Below, one piece after another: positions 25,530 to 33,448 of a stretch of 37,599 bases of DNA. Both the position numbers and the translations under genes were made by a program. Positions within the stretch are counted from its first letter, which is position 1, and each line of letters begins with the position of its first letter. The notes under the pieces are model-generated. The model ran no database searches. It worked only from the letters and a program-made list of their open reading frames with translations, and was not told the origin of the DNA. The stretch is taken from positions 1 to 37,599 of the forward strand of contig NZ_RBJB01000009.1 in NCBI RefSeq assembly GCF_003634635.1, written 5' to 3'. The DNA is from Marinobacter nauticus. Its GTDB lineage: Bacteria > Pseudomonadota > Gammaproteobacteria > Pseudomonadales > Oleiphilaceae.

Positions 25530-25577
25530 CCGCTTCTTCAGTGGAAGCCCCGACCGTAACAACCAAGGAGCCTGACG

Positions 25578-26744
25578 ATGGATTTTAATCTCACTGAAGA
25601 CCAGCAGGCGTTTCGGGATGCTGCCCGAGCCTTCGCTGAAAAATCCATGGCGCCCCATGCCGCCCAGTGGGACGCCGAGCATATTTTTCCGGTCGATGTC
25701 ATGAAAGAAGCCGGAGCCATGGGTTTTATGGGCATGTACACGCCCGAATCCCTGGGTGGTATGGGCTTGTCTCGCCTGGATACCTCGGTGATTGTGGAAG
25801 AGTTGGCGGCAGCGTGCCCGTCCACCGCCGCCTTCATCACCATCCACAACATGGCCACCTGGATGGTGGCAAGTTTCGCCTCTGATGATCTTCGCCAGGA
25901 AATTGTCCCCAGGCTGGCCAGTGGTGAATGGCTGGCTTCGTACTGCCTGACTGAACCCGGTGCCGGCTCCGACGCGGCCAGTCTCCGCACCCGCGCGCTT
26001 CGGGATGGCGACAGCTATGTGATCAATGGCAGCAAAATGTTCATCTCCGGCGCTGGCGCAACCGATATTCTGGTTCTGATGGCGCGCACCGGAGACGCCG
26101 ACAGCGGTTCGAAGGGCATCTCTACCTTCGTGATACCAGCGGATGCCGACGGTGTCTCCTACGGCAAGAATGAGGAAAAGATGGGATGGCATAGCCAGCC
26201 CACGCGCCTGGTTACCCTGGAAGACGTTCGCGTGCCTGCCAGCAATCGGGTGGGTAATGAAGGCGATGGCTTTGCCATTGCGATGAAGGGCCTGGACGGC
26301 GGCCGCCTGAATATCGCCACCTGTTCCCTGGGCGGTGCCCAGGCGGCCTTGCTCCGGGCCCGGAATTATATGCACGAGCGCCAGCAGTTTGGTAAGCCGC
26401 TGGCGGCCTTCCAGGCGCTGCAGTTCAAGCTGGCGGACATGGTTACCAACCTGGTGGCTGCCCGGCAGATGGTGCGTTTGGGTGCGTTCAAACTCGACAG
26501 TGGCGACCCGGAGGCTACGCTGCATTGTGCCATGGCCAAACGATTCGCCACCGACGCCTGCTTTGAGGTGGCCAACGAAGCCCTGCAACTGCATGGCGGC
26601 TACGGTTACATCCGGGAATACCCGCTTGAGCGTTACCTTCGGGATTTGCGGGTACACCAGATTCTGGAAGGCACCAACGAAATCATGCGCCTGATCATTG
26701 CCCGCCGGCTGCTGGACGACGGCGTTGCCGAAGCGATCCAGTAA
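25578..26744 (+). CDS. Acyl-CoA dehydrogenase, probable isobutyryl-CoA dehydrogenase
   Basis: 388 residues of the flavin acyl-CoA dehydrogenase family. Visible parts: the N-terminal helical domain opening MDFNLTEDQQAFRDAARAFA, the FAD/substrate loop YCLTEPGAGSDAASLRT, the beta-domain MGWHSQPTRLVTLEDVRVPA, and the C-terminal LQLHGGYGYIREYPLERYLR and HQILEGTNEIMRLIIARRLL. Glu364 in LEGTNEI is in the position of the catalytic base of most members. In this context it should oxidise isobutyryl-CoA to methacrylyl-CoA, passing electrons to ETF. Other short or branched acyl-CoAs are possible. AAGGAG precedes the start. Confidence 0.93.
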   Translation: MDFNLTEDQQAFRDAARAFAEKSMAPHAAQWDAEHIFPVDVMKEAGAMGFMGMYTPESLGGMGLSRLDTSVIVEELAAACPSTAAFITIHNMATWMVASFASDDLRQEIVPRLASGEWLASYCLTEPGAGSDAASLRTRALRDGDSYVINGSKMFISGAGATDILVLMARTGDADSGSKGISTFVIPADADGVSYGKNEEKMGWHSQPTRLVTLEDVRVPASNRVGNEGDGFAIAMKGLDGGRLNIATCSLGGAQAALLRARNYMHERQQFGKPLAAFQALQFKLADMVTNLVAARQMVRLGAFKLDSGDPEATLHCAMAKRFATDACFEVANEALQLHGGYGYIREYPLERYLRDLRVHQILEGTNEIMRLIIARRLLDDGVAEAIQ

Positions 26745-26772
26745 CCGGCCACGGACTATAGAGGAATTTGTG

Positions 26773-27552
26773 ATGAGTGAACTGATTCAACTGGAAAAAC
26801 GCGGCCACATTGCGGTATTGACCATCGCCAATCCGCCGGCCAACACCTGGACGGCCGATTCCCTCGCCGCGCTGAAGGCGACCGTGGAAGAGCTCAACGC
26901 CGACCGGAACATCTTCGCGCTGGTGGTGACTGGCCAGGGGGAAAAGTTTTTCTCCGCCGGTGCTGACCTGAAAACCTTCGCCGACGGCGACCGGGCTCGC
27001 GCCAACGACATGGCGCAACGATTCGGTGAAGCGTTCGCAGCGCTGACGGCGTTCCGTGGCGTATCGATTGCCGCCGTAAACGGTTATGCCATGGGTGGTG
27101 GCCTGGAATGTGCCATGGCCTGTGATATCCGGATTGCAGAAGAGCATGCCCAGATGGCTCTGCCGGAGGCCAGCGTTGGCCTGCTGCCCTGTGCCGGCGG
27201 CACCCAGAACCTGCCCTGGCTGGTGGGTGAGGGTTGGGCCAAACGCATGATTTTGTGTGGTGAACGGGTAACCGCCGCCAAGGCCCTGGAAATCGGATTG
27301 GTGGAAGAAGTGGTGCCCACCGGCAACGGCTTGGAAGCCGCCCTGAAACTGGCGGAGGGTGCCTGTAAGCAGAGCCCTTCGTCCATCGCCCGCTGCAAGC
27401 AGTTGGTGATGAGCGCCCGCGACGGTCGCAGCCACAGCGACGGCTGGCGCATGGAGCGTGAATTGTTCGTGGAGCTGTTCCATACCGAAGACCAGAAAGA
27501 AGGCGTGAATGCGTTTCTGGAGAAGCGCAAGCCCGACTGGAAAAACCGATAA
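26773..27552 (+). CDS. Enoyl-CoA hydratase, probable methacrylyl-CoA hydratase
   Basis: 259 residues from ATG 26773, which has a GAGGAA site (the frame is open further upstream inside the previous gene). Crotonase features: FSAGADLKTF for the first oxyanion segment, NGYAMGGGLECAMACDIRIA for the second, and MALPEASVGLLPCAGGTQNLP with the Glu of the acid/base pair. It should hydrate methacrylyl-CoA to 3-hydroxyisobutyryl-CoA. It lies 28 bases after the dehydrogenase and 12 bases before the hydrolase gene, in one transcription unit. Confidence 0.92.
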   Translation: MSELIQLEKRGHIAVLTIANPPANTWTADSLAALKATVEELNADRNIFALVVTGQGEKFFSAGADLKTFADGDRARANDMAQRFGEAFAALTAFRGVSIAAVNGYAMGGGLECAMACDIRIAEEHAQMALPEASVGLLPCAGGTQNLPWLVGEGWAKRMILCGERVTAAKALEIGLVEEVVPTGNGLEAALKLAEGACKQSPSSIARCKQLVMSARDGRSHSDGWRMERELFVELFHTEDQKEGVNAFLEKRKPDWKNR

Positions 27553-27564
27553 CCCGGATTCGCT

Positions 27565-28638
27565 ATGAGTGATCAACCAATCGTATTTGAAGAATGGAAA
27601 ACCGCTGATGGTGAGCTGATTGCCGTGGCACGGCTGAACACGCCGCGCAATCTCAACTCACTGTCGATGGATATGATCAGCCTGCTCAAGCCCCAGCTCA
27701 GCCGCTGGGCCGAGGATCCCAAGGTTCAGGCTGTCTGGCTGGAAGCCGAGGGTGACAAAGCCTTCTGCGCTGGCGGCGATATCGTCTCGCTGTACCGGGC
27801 CATGACCGAGCCGGGCAAGCTGGCGGAGGGCGAGCGCTTCTTTAACGAGGAATATGAGCTGGATTACCAGATCCACACCTACCCGAAGCCCATCGTTTGC
27901 TGGGGCAACGGCATCGTGATGGGTGGCGGTATTGGTCTGATGGTGGGTGCTTCTCACCGGGTGGTGACCGAGCACTCGAAGCTCGCCATGCCGGAAGTCA
28001 GCATCGGCCTGTACCCGGATATTGGTGCCGGCTGGTTTCTGAACCGCATGCCCATGCGCACGGGCCTGTTTCTGGGACTGACCGGTGCCCGCATGAACGG
28101 CGCCGATGCGTTGTTCGTGAACATGGCCGACCGGTTTATCTCCCATGGCCTGAAAGACCAGGTTGTGGATGCCCTGAAAGCGGCGGATTGGCAACGAGCG
28201 GAGGCGCAGGCGGTGGTGAGCGCAGTGCTGCGGCAGTTTGAACAGCAGAGCCGTGAGGCCTTACCCGCGTCTCCCGTGCGTGAGCATTTTGAAGACATCC
28301 AGCAGGCCACCGATGCGGATTCTCTGGAGCAGGTGGTGGCACAACTGGACGAGCTGGGGGCTCGGGAAGATTGGCTCGGCAAATCGGTGAAGGGGCTGAA
28401 GGCCGCGTCTCCGACCTCCCTGGCCCTGATGTGGCAACACTACCACCGCAGCCGCCTGCACAGCTTGAAAGAGGTGCTCGACAACGAGTTGGTGATGTCC
28501 CACAACAGCCTGAAGAAAGGTGAATTTGCCGAGGGCATACGGGCATTGCTGATCGACAAGGATATGCAGCCCCGCTGGCGCTATGCCTCACTCAGTGAAG
28601 TGGACAGTGCCTGGGTTAACGGATTTTTCAGCCAGTAG
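27565..28638 (+). CDS. 3-hydroxyisobutyryl-CoA hydrolase
   Basis: 357 residues, longer than ordinary crotonases and typical of HIBCH-type hydrolases. Diagnostic strings are FCAGGDIVSLYRAM, NGIVMGGGIGLMVGASHRVV and MPEVSIGLYPDIGAGWFLNR, with the C-terminal helical extension ending MQPRWRYASLSEVDSAWVNG. It frees 3-hydroxyisobutyrate from its CoA ester, which allows the next enzyme, MmsB, to oxidise the free acid. Gene order and spacing support one operon with the hydratase and mmsB. Confidence 0.93.
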   Translation: MSDQPIVFEEWKTADGELIAVARLNTPRNLNSLSMDMISLLKPQLSRWAEDPKVQAVWLEAEGDKAFCAGGDIVSLYRAMTEPGKLAEGERFFNEEYELDYQIHTYPKPIVCWGNGIVMGGGIGLMVGASHRVVTEHSKLAMPEVSIGLYPDIGAGWFLNRMPMRTGLFLGLTGARMNGADALFVNMADRFISHGLKDQVVDALKAADWQRAEAQAVVSAVLRQFEQQSREALPASPVREHFEDIQQATDADSLEQVVAQLDELGAREDWLGKSVKGLKAASPTSLALMWQHYHRSRLHSLKEVLDNELVMSHNSLKKGEFAEGIRALLIDKDMQPRWRYASLSEVDSAWVNGFFSQ

Positions 28639-28685
28639 TCTGCCTTTGCGCAGCGATGACCCGTACAACAACAAGGAGAAGCAAC

Positions 28686-29573
28686 ATGGCCAAGATTACC
28701 TTTATCGGCCTGGGCAACATGGGTGCGCCAATGGCGGCCAACCTGCTCAAGGCCGGCCACGACGTTACCGTGTTCGATTTGTCCAAGCCCGCAGTTGAGG
28801 CCCTGGTGGCCGAAGGTGCCCGCACGGCGGATTCCGGCAAAGCCGCCGCCGAGGGCGCAGAATGCGTGATCACCATGCTGCCGGCCGGCAAGCATGTGGA
28901 GGCGGTCTACCTGGGTGACGATGGCCTGCTGGCTGCATTGCCAGCCGGCACGCTGGTGATCGATTCTTCCACGATTGCCCCGGAAACGGCCCGCAACGTC
29001 GCCGAACAGGCGGCTGAGCGAGAGCTTGCGTTTATTGATGCCCCGGTATCCGGAGGTGTGGGTGGTGCCAAAGCCGGTACGCTCACCTTCATCTGTGGCG
29101 GCGACGCGAGTACCTTCGAGAAAGCCAAGCCGATTCTGGAAGGCATGGGTAAGAATATCTTCCACGCCGGCCCCCATGGTGCCGGGCAGGTGGCCAAGAT
29201 CTGCAACAACATGCTTTTGGCGATCCTGATGGCCGGCACCAGCGAAGCCCTGGCCCTGGGTGCCAAAAATGGCCTGGACCCTGCCGTGCTCTCGGAAATC
29301 ATGAAGCAAAGTTCTGGCGGTAACTGGGCACTGAATGTCTATAACCCCTGGCCGGGGGTGATGGAGGGTGTGCCAGCCTCCCGCGATTATCAAGGCGGTT
29401 TCCTGGTGAACCTGATGGCGAAGGATCTGGGCCTGGCGTTCGACAACGCGGTGACCAACCAGGCGTCGATTCCCATGGGCTCCCTGGCCCGAAACCTGTT
29501 CCAGCTGCATGCCGGGCAGGGCAACGGAGAGCTGGATTTCTCCAGCATTCTGCGGCTGTACAAACCGGAGTAA
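28686..29573 (+). CDS. mmsB: 3-hydroxyisobutyrate dehydrogenase
   Basis: 295 residues from ATG 28686 behind AAGGAGA. The Rossmann opening is ITFIGLGNMGAPMAANLLKAG; the substrate loop DAPVSGGVGGAKAGTLTFIC and the catalytic GAGQVAKICNNMLLAI with Lys171 are complete, as is the C-terminal KDLGLAFDNA. It oxidises 3-hydroxyisobutyrate to methylmalonate semialdehyde with NAD+, the substrate of MmsA. A terminator follows directly, closing the valine unit. Confidence 0.96.
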   Translation: MAKITFIGLGNMGAPMAANLLKAGHDVTVFDLSKPAVEALVAEGARTADSGKAAAEGAECVITMLPAGKHVEAVYLGDDGLLAALPAGTLVIDSSTIAPETARNVAEQAAERELAFIDAPVSGGVGGAKAGTLTFICGGDASTFEKAKPILEGMGKNIFHAGPHGAGQVAKICNNMLLAILMAGTSEALALGAKNGLDPAVLSEIMKQSSGGNWALNVYNPWPGVMEGVPASRDYQGGFLVNLMAKDLGLAFDNAVTNQASIPMGSLARNLFQLHAGQGNGELDFSSILRLYKPE

Positions 29574-29580
29574 GCAGGGG

Positions 29581-29610
29581 AGGGCGATGGCAGGTCGCCC
29601 TTTCTTTTTA
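29581..29610 (+). terminator. Intrinsic terminator after mmsB
   Basis: AGGGCGA (29581-29587), 7-base loop, TCGCCCT (29595-29601), then TTCTTTTTA. It starts 8 bases after the mmsB stop. Confidence 0.85.
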
Positions 29611-29618
29611 GCCTAAAG

Positions 29619-29640
29619 TTTACCTTTACGTAAAGTGAAG
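29619..29640 (+). promoter_or_regulatory. TTTACGTAAA-type palindromic operator upstream of the acyl-CoA synthetase
   Basis: The core CTTTACGTAAAG (29624-29635) is a perfect 12-base palindrome, and the outer bases TTTAC...TGAAG extend it imperfectly. GTGCTAAACC (29644-29653) 9 bases later is a candidate extended -10. A very similar palindrome precedes the importer operon at 31781. The pattern is like sites I recall for LiuR, a MerR-family regulator of branched-chain catabolism in gammaproteobacteria. Confidence 0.6.
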
Positions 29641-29699
29641 GCTGTGCTAAACCTGACTAAATCTTGTGCAACCAACAACGACAACAAATGGAGTGTACG

Positions 29700-31349
29700 A
29701 TGAGCCTACCGCACTACAACGAGGTGTATGACAACTTTGATGCGGCCGCACTGGAAGCGGAAATTCTGGACGGGCGCCTGGACAGTGGCCTGAACGTCTG
29801 CCACGAAATCTGTGATAAATGGGCTTCCGACCCGCAAAAGGTTGCGCTGTTTTACGAGAAAGTGGGTGGTGGTGATGGCGTGCTTACCTTCGCAGAGCTG
29901 AAAGCAGCCTCGGCCCGCTTTGCCAACTATCTGAAGTCTCATGGTGTCAAAAAGGGTGACCGGGTAGCCGGCCTGCTGCCGCGGGGCCCGGAACTCCTGA
30001 TCGTGATTGCCGGCACCTTGCGCCTCGGTGCGGTTTACCAGCCGCTGTTTACCGCGTTTGGCTCCGGGGCCATTGAATACCGCCTGGAAAAAGCCGGCAC
30101 CAAACTGGTGGTCACCGATCCTGACAACTATCCCAAGCTCAATGACGTCAACAACTGCCCGCCGGTGTTGTGCGTGAACGCCGCCGCCACGGGCGAGGAC
30201 GTTGCAGACTTCCAGCAGGTGCTGGACCAGCAGTCAGACCAGTGTGAGCCGGTGATGATCACCGGGAGCGATCCGTTCCTGCAGATGTTCACCTCCGGTA
30301 CCGTCGGCAAAGCGAAAGGCGTGGCCGTGCCCGCCAAAGCCCTGTTGGCATTCTATGTGTACATGAAGTACGCCATTGAACTGCGCGACGACGATGTGTT
30401 CTGGAATGTGGCTGACCCCGGCTGGGCCTATGGTCTGTACTACGCCGTTACGGGCCCGCTGTTAATGGGTCACGCCACGCATTTCAACCCCAACCCGTTC
30501 ACCCCCGAATCCACCTACGACATGATCCGCAAGTACAAGATCACCAACCTGGCGGCGGCGCCCACGGCGTATCGGCTGTTGAAGGCCAACGATCAGGTCT
30601 TGCCGGAAGGGGAGAATCTGGGGCTGCGGGTGTGCAGCAGTGCGGGTGAACCGCTGAACCCGGAAGTGGTGAACTGGATTGCCCGCCGGCACTTCTGCCC
30701 GGTCAAGGATCATTATGGCCAGACAGAAACCGGTATGACCTGCTGCAACTTCCATGGCCTGGAGCACACCATTTGCCAGGGCTCCATGGGGTACTCATCC
30801 CCCGGGCATCGCGTGGTGGCGCTGAACGAGAAAAACGAAGAGGTGGGGGCCGGCGAGATTGGCCAGTTGGCGGTGGATATCAAAGCCTCGCCACTGTTCC
30901 ATTTCGATGGCTACACCTGGGGTGAGAAAGACCCGTTCGTGAATGGCTACTACCTGACCGGTGACATGGTGATCTGCCATGGCGATGGTGGCTATTCTTT
31001 CAGTGGCCGGGACGATGACATCATCACCACCGCAGGCTACCGCGTGGGGCCGGCCGATGTCGAAAGTACCTTGCTGGAACACGCCGCTGTTGCCGAATCC
31101 GGTGTCGTGGCCAAGCCCGATGAAAAGCGCGGCTCGATCATCAAAGCCTATGTTGTGATCAAAGCTGGCCAGGAGCCGGTGGACGACCAGGCGCTCAAGG
31201 AGGAGTTGCAGGAACTGGTCCGCCGTCGTCTGTCCACCCACGCCTACCCCCGTGAGATCGAATTCGTGGATGAACTGCCGAAAACGCCCAGTGGCAAGAT
31301 CCAGCGCTTCGTGCTGCGCAACCGGGCCCAGGATGAGGTGCCGGCATGA
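29700..31349 (+). CDS. AMP-forming acyl-CoA synthetase (short or branched-chain)
   Basis: 549 residues from ATG 29700 (GGAG site 6 bases upstream). The ANL-superfamily motifs are complete: P-loop TSGTVGKAKG from residue 198, DHYGQTETGM, YYLTGDMV, the hinge region GRDDDIITTAGYRVGPADVE, and the catalytic lysine Lys533 in PKTPSGKIQRFVLRNR. It resembles acetyl/propionyl or medium-chain acyl-CoA synthetases. It activates a carboxylate with ATP and CoA. The context (thioesterase overlap, shared operator with an importer, valine block upstream) suggests a branched or short-chain acid. The exact substrate is open. Confidence 0.92.
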   Translation: MSLPHYNEVYDNFDAAALEAEILDGRLDSGLNVCHEICDKWASDPQKVALFYEKVGGGDGVLTFAELKAASARFANYLKSHGVKKGDRVAGLLPRGPELLIVIAGTLRLGAVYQPLFTAFGSGAIEYRLEKAGTKLVVTDPDNYPKLNDVNNCPPVLCVNAAATGEDVADFQQVLDQQSDQCEPVMITGSDPFLQMFTSGTVGKAKGVAVPAKALLAFYVYMKYAIELRDDDVFWNVADPGWAYGLYYAVTGPLLMGHATHFNPNPFTPESTYDMIRKYKITNLAAAPTAYRLLKANDQVLPEGENLGLRVCSSAGEPLNPEVVNWIARRHFCPVKDHYGQTETGMTCCNFHGLEHTICQGSMGYSSPGHRVVALNEKNEEVGAGEIGQLAVDIKASPLFHFDGYTWGEKDPFVNGYYLTGDMVICHGDGGYSFSGRDDDIITTAGYRVGPADVESTLLEHAAVAESGVVAKPDEKRGSIIKAYVVIKAGQEPVDDQALKEELQELVRRRLSTHAYPREIEFVDELPKTPSGKIQRFVLRNRAQDEVPA

Positions 31350-31762
31350 AAGTGACCTTCGAGGAGCTGAAAGACTTCCTCGAGGTTCAGTTCCCCCAGG
31401 GGGCCGCATACGGCTCCCTGGAGGCACTGGGTGACGGCTGGGCGGAAATGACCCTGGCCGTGGAGGATGATCACCTGCGCCCGGGCGGGACCGTATCCGG
31501 GCCTGCGATGATGGCGCTGGCGGATGTCACCATGTATGCAGCCTTGCTCAGCCGGATTGGCCTGGTGCCGTTGGCGGTGACGACGAACCTGAACATCAAC
31601 TTCCTTCGCAAGCCGGTGGCGCATGCTCCGATACGGGCACGGGCGACCCTGTTGAAGGTGGGGCGCACCATGGGCGTGGGCGAGGTTTTCGTCTATTCCG
31701 ATGGCATGGAAGACCCGGTGGCACACTCCACCATGACCTATTCCATACCGCCCGAGAAATAA
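31346..31762 (+). CDS. PaaI-type hotdog acyl-CoA thioesterase
   Basis: 138 residues, start overlapping the synthetase stop (ATGA). The hotdog fold pattern is visible: AEMTLAVEDDHLRPGGTVSG, then PAMMALADVTMYAALLSRIG (the long helix with Asp), VTTNLNINFLRKPV and VFVYSDGMEDPVAHSTMTY. PaaI-type enzymes free CoA from dead-end acyl-CoA esters. Coupled translation with the synthetase implies a safety valve or reset for the same acyl-CoA pool. Confidence 0.9.
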   Translation: MKVTFEELKDFLEVQFPQGAAYGSLEALGDGWAEMTLAVEDDHLRPGGTVSGPAMMALADVTMYAALLSRIGLVPLAVTTNLNINFLRKPVAHAPIRARATLLKVGRTMGVGEVFVYSDGMEDPVAHSTMTYSIPPEK

Positions 31763-31774
31763 CAAAATTAGTTC

Positions 31775-31816
31775 TTGACGTTTACGTGCACGTAAATCTA
31801 ATCTGTGTGCTAGTTG
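31775..31816 (+). promoter_or_regulatory. Promoter with perfect 16-base palindromic operator, Liv-type importer
   Basis: TTGACG (31775-31780) abuts TTTACGTGCACGTAAA (31781-31796), an exact palindrome, followed by TAATCT (31799-31804) and GTGCTAGT (31807-31814). An operator squeezed between -35 and -10 with an 18-19 base spacer is the usual layout for MerR-family regulators. The half-site matches that upstream of the acyl-CoA synthetase, so one regulator probably controls both units. Confidence 0.6.
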
Positions 31817-31850
31817 CGAAATACAACAATAACAAAAGGTGAAGTGGCTC

Positions 31851-32657
31851 ATGAGTGAACAGTACGTTCTCGAGACCCGTAACCTGGTCAAGGAATTCAA
31901 GGGGTTTGTCGCCGTTAACGACGTCAACCTCCAGATCCGTCAGGGGGATATCCACGCCCTGATCGGCCCCAACGGTGCCGGCAAGACCACCGTATTCAAC
32001 CTGTTGACCAAGTTCCTGATTCCCACCCGCGGGCAGATTCTGTACCGCGGTGAAGACATCACTCCCCTGAAATCCGCCGCCATTGCGCGCAAAGGCATTG
32101 TTCGCTCCTTCCAGATCTCTGCCGTGTTTCCCCACATGACCGCGCTGGAAAACATTCGCGTGGCCCTGCAAACCGCAGAGGGCTCCTCCTACAGCTTCTG
32201 GAAATCCGGCAACTCCCTGCACAAGCTCAACGAGCGCTGCATGGAGCTGTTGGAGTCTGTCGGCCTGGCCGAGTTCGCCAATACCACCACGGTAGAGCTG
32301 GCGTATGGCCGCAAACGGGCGCTGGAGCTGGCCACCACCCTGGCCATGGAACCCCAGCTGTTGCTGCTGGACGAACCCACCCAGGGCATGGGCTCGGAAG
32401 ACGTTGACCGCGTAGTGGAACTGGTGCGCAAGGCCGCACAGGGCCGGACGGTACTGATGGTGGAGCACAACCTGAGCGTGGTCAGCAAACTGTGCGACCG
32501 CATCACCGTACTCGCCCAGGGTGCAGTCTTGACGGAAGGCGATTACCAGACGGTCTCCGCCGACCCGCGTGTGCGCGAGGTGTATATGGGCAGTGATGGC
32601 AGTGGCGAGCGGGGGTCACAGGCCGCCGCCAGCGAAAACGTGGAGGCGGCCCAATGA
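31851..32657 (+). CDS. livG: Liv-type ABC importer ATP-binding protein 1
   Basis: 268 residues from ATG 31851. Walker A GPNGAGKT (residues 39-46), QISAVFPHMTALENIRVAL Q-loop, family signature VELAYGRKRALELATTLA in place of a strict LSGGQ, Walker B LLLLDEPTQGMG and VEHNLSVV switch. This is the LivG branch of the hydrophobic amino acid/carboxylate (HAAT) importers. A short Ala/Ser-rich tail follows. It overlaps the second ATPase gene (ATGA). The set has two ATPases, two permeases and one binding protein, the full HAAT complement. livG symbol is by family, not by proven substrate. Confidence 0.92.
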   Translation: MSEQYVLETRNLVKEFKGFVAVNDVNLQIRQGDIHALIGPNGAGKTTVFNLLTKFLIPTRGQILYRGEDITPLKSAAIARKGIVRSFQISAVFPHMTALENIRVALQTAEGSSYSFWKSGNSLHKLNERCMELLESVGLAEFANTTTVELAYGRKRALELATTLAMEPQLLLLDEPTQGMGSEDVDRVVELVRKAAQGRTVLMVEHNLSVVSKLCDRITVLAQGAVLTEGDYQTVSADPRVREVYMGSDGSGERGSQAAASENVEAAQ

Positions 32658-33376
32658 GCAAGAATCCGGACCGCGAATACGAGCAGCTGCGCATTTCCGG
32701 CCTGCACGCATTCTATGGCGAATCCCACATTCTGCACGGCATCGACATGGTGGTTCAGCGGGGCGAACTGGTCACACTGCTCGGCCGAAATGGCGCCGGG
32801 CGCAGCACCACGCTGAAAGCCATCATGAACATGGTGGGCCGGCGCACGGGCTCCATCATGATCAACGGCGAAGAAACCATGCAGTGCGCGCCTCATCATA
32901 TTGCCAGGTTGGGTGTCGGGTATTGCCCCGAGCATCGGGGCATTTTTTCCTCTCTCAGCGTGCAGGAAAACCTCACCCTGCCGCCAGTGGTGCGCAGCGG
33001 TGGCATGAGCCTGGAAGAAATCTACACCATGTTCCCCAACCTCTATGAACGCCGCTTCAGCCAGGGCACCAAGCTCTCTGGTGGCGAACAGCAGATGCTG
33101 GCCATGGCCCGCATTCTGCGCACCGGCGCCAACATGCTGTTGCTGGATGAAATCACCGAAGGCCTGGCCCCGGTGATCGTGGAGAAACTGGGGGAAGTCC
33201 TGATAGCCCTGAAGAACAAGGGCCTGACCATTGTTCTGGTGGAGCAGAATTTCCACTTTGCCGCGCCGTTGGCCGACCGACATTACGTGGTGGAGCACGG
33301 CCAGATTGTGGAAGAAATCAGCGCCAACGAACTGAGTGCCAAACAGTCGGTGCTGGATGGCTATTTGGGGGTCTGA
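32654..33376 (+). CDS. livF: Liv-type ABC importer ATP-binding protein 2, Walker A Lys replaced by Arg
   Basis: 240 residues. Normal LivF parts: LRISGLHAFYGESHILHGID, signature LSGGEQQMLAMARILRTGAN, Walker B LLLDEITEGLAP (Glu after Asp present) and IVLVEQNFHFA. The Walker A reads GRNGAGRST (residues 44-52), with Arg50 where the ATP-contacting Lys is expected; codon CGC at 32801-32803. I recall similar GRNGAGR strings in some other LivF-like proteins, so it may be a tolerated variant, with the partner LivG keeping a standard site. Nothing else looks degraded. Confidence 0.92.
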   Translation: MSKNPDREYEQLRISGLHAFYGESHILHGIDMVVQRGELVTLLGRNGAGRSTTLKAIMNMVGRRTGSIMINGEETMQCAPHHIARLGVGYCPEHRGIFSSLSVQENLTLPPVVRSGGMSLEEIYTMFPNLYERRFSQGTKLSGGEQQMLAMARILRTGANMLLLDEITEGLAPVIVEKLGEVLIALKNKGLTIVLVEQNFHFAAPLADRHYVVEHGQIVEEISANELSAKQSVLDGYLGV

Positions 33377-33448
33377 CCCCGGATAGAACGAGAGTAATAA
33401 AAGCAACAACAACCCGAACCAACGCAAGACAGTAGCGGAGAAACAACA

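Noticed and set aside
25443..26657. Antisense open frame (404 codons) opposite the acyl-CoA dehydrogenase
   Set aside because: No domain, no ribosome site, and low-complexity composition; shadow of the sense gene.
32783..32809. livF as a pseudogene because of the Walker A change
   Set aside because: The frame, all other ATPase motifs and the coupling with livG are intact, so a functional variant is more likely.
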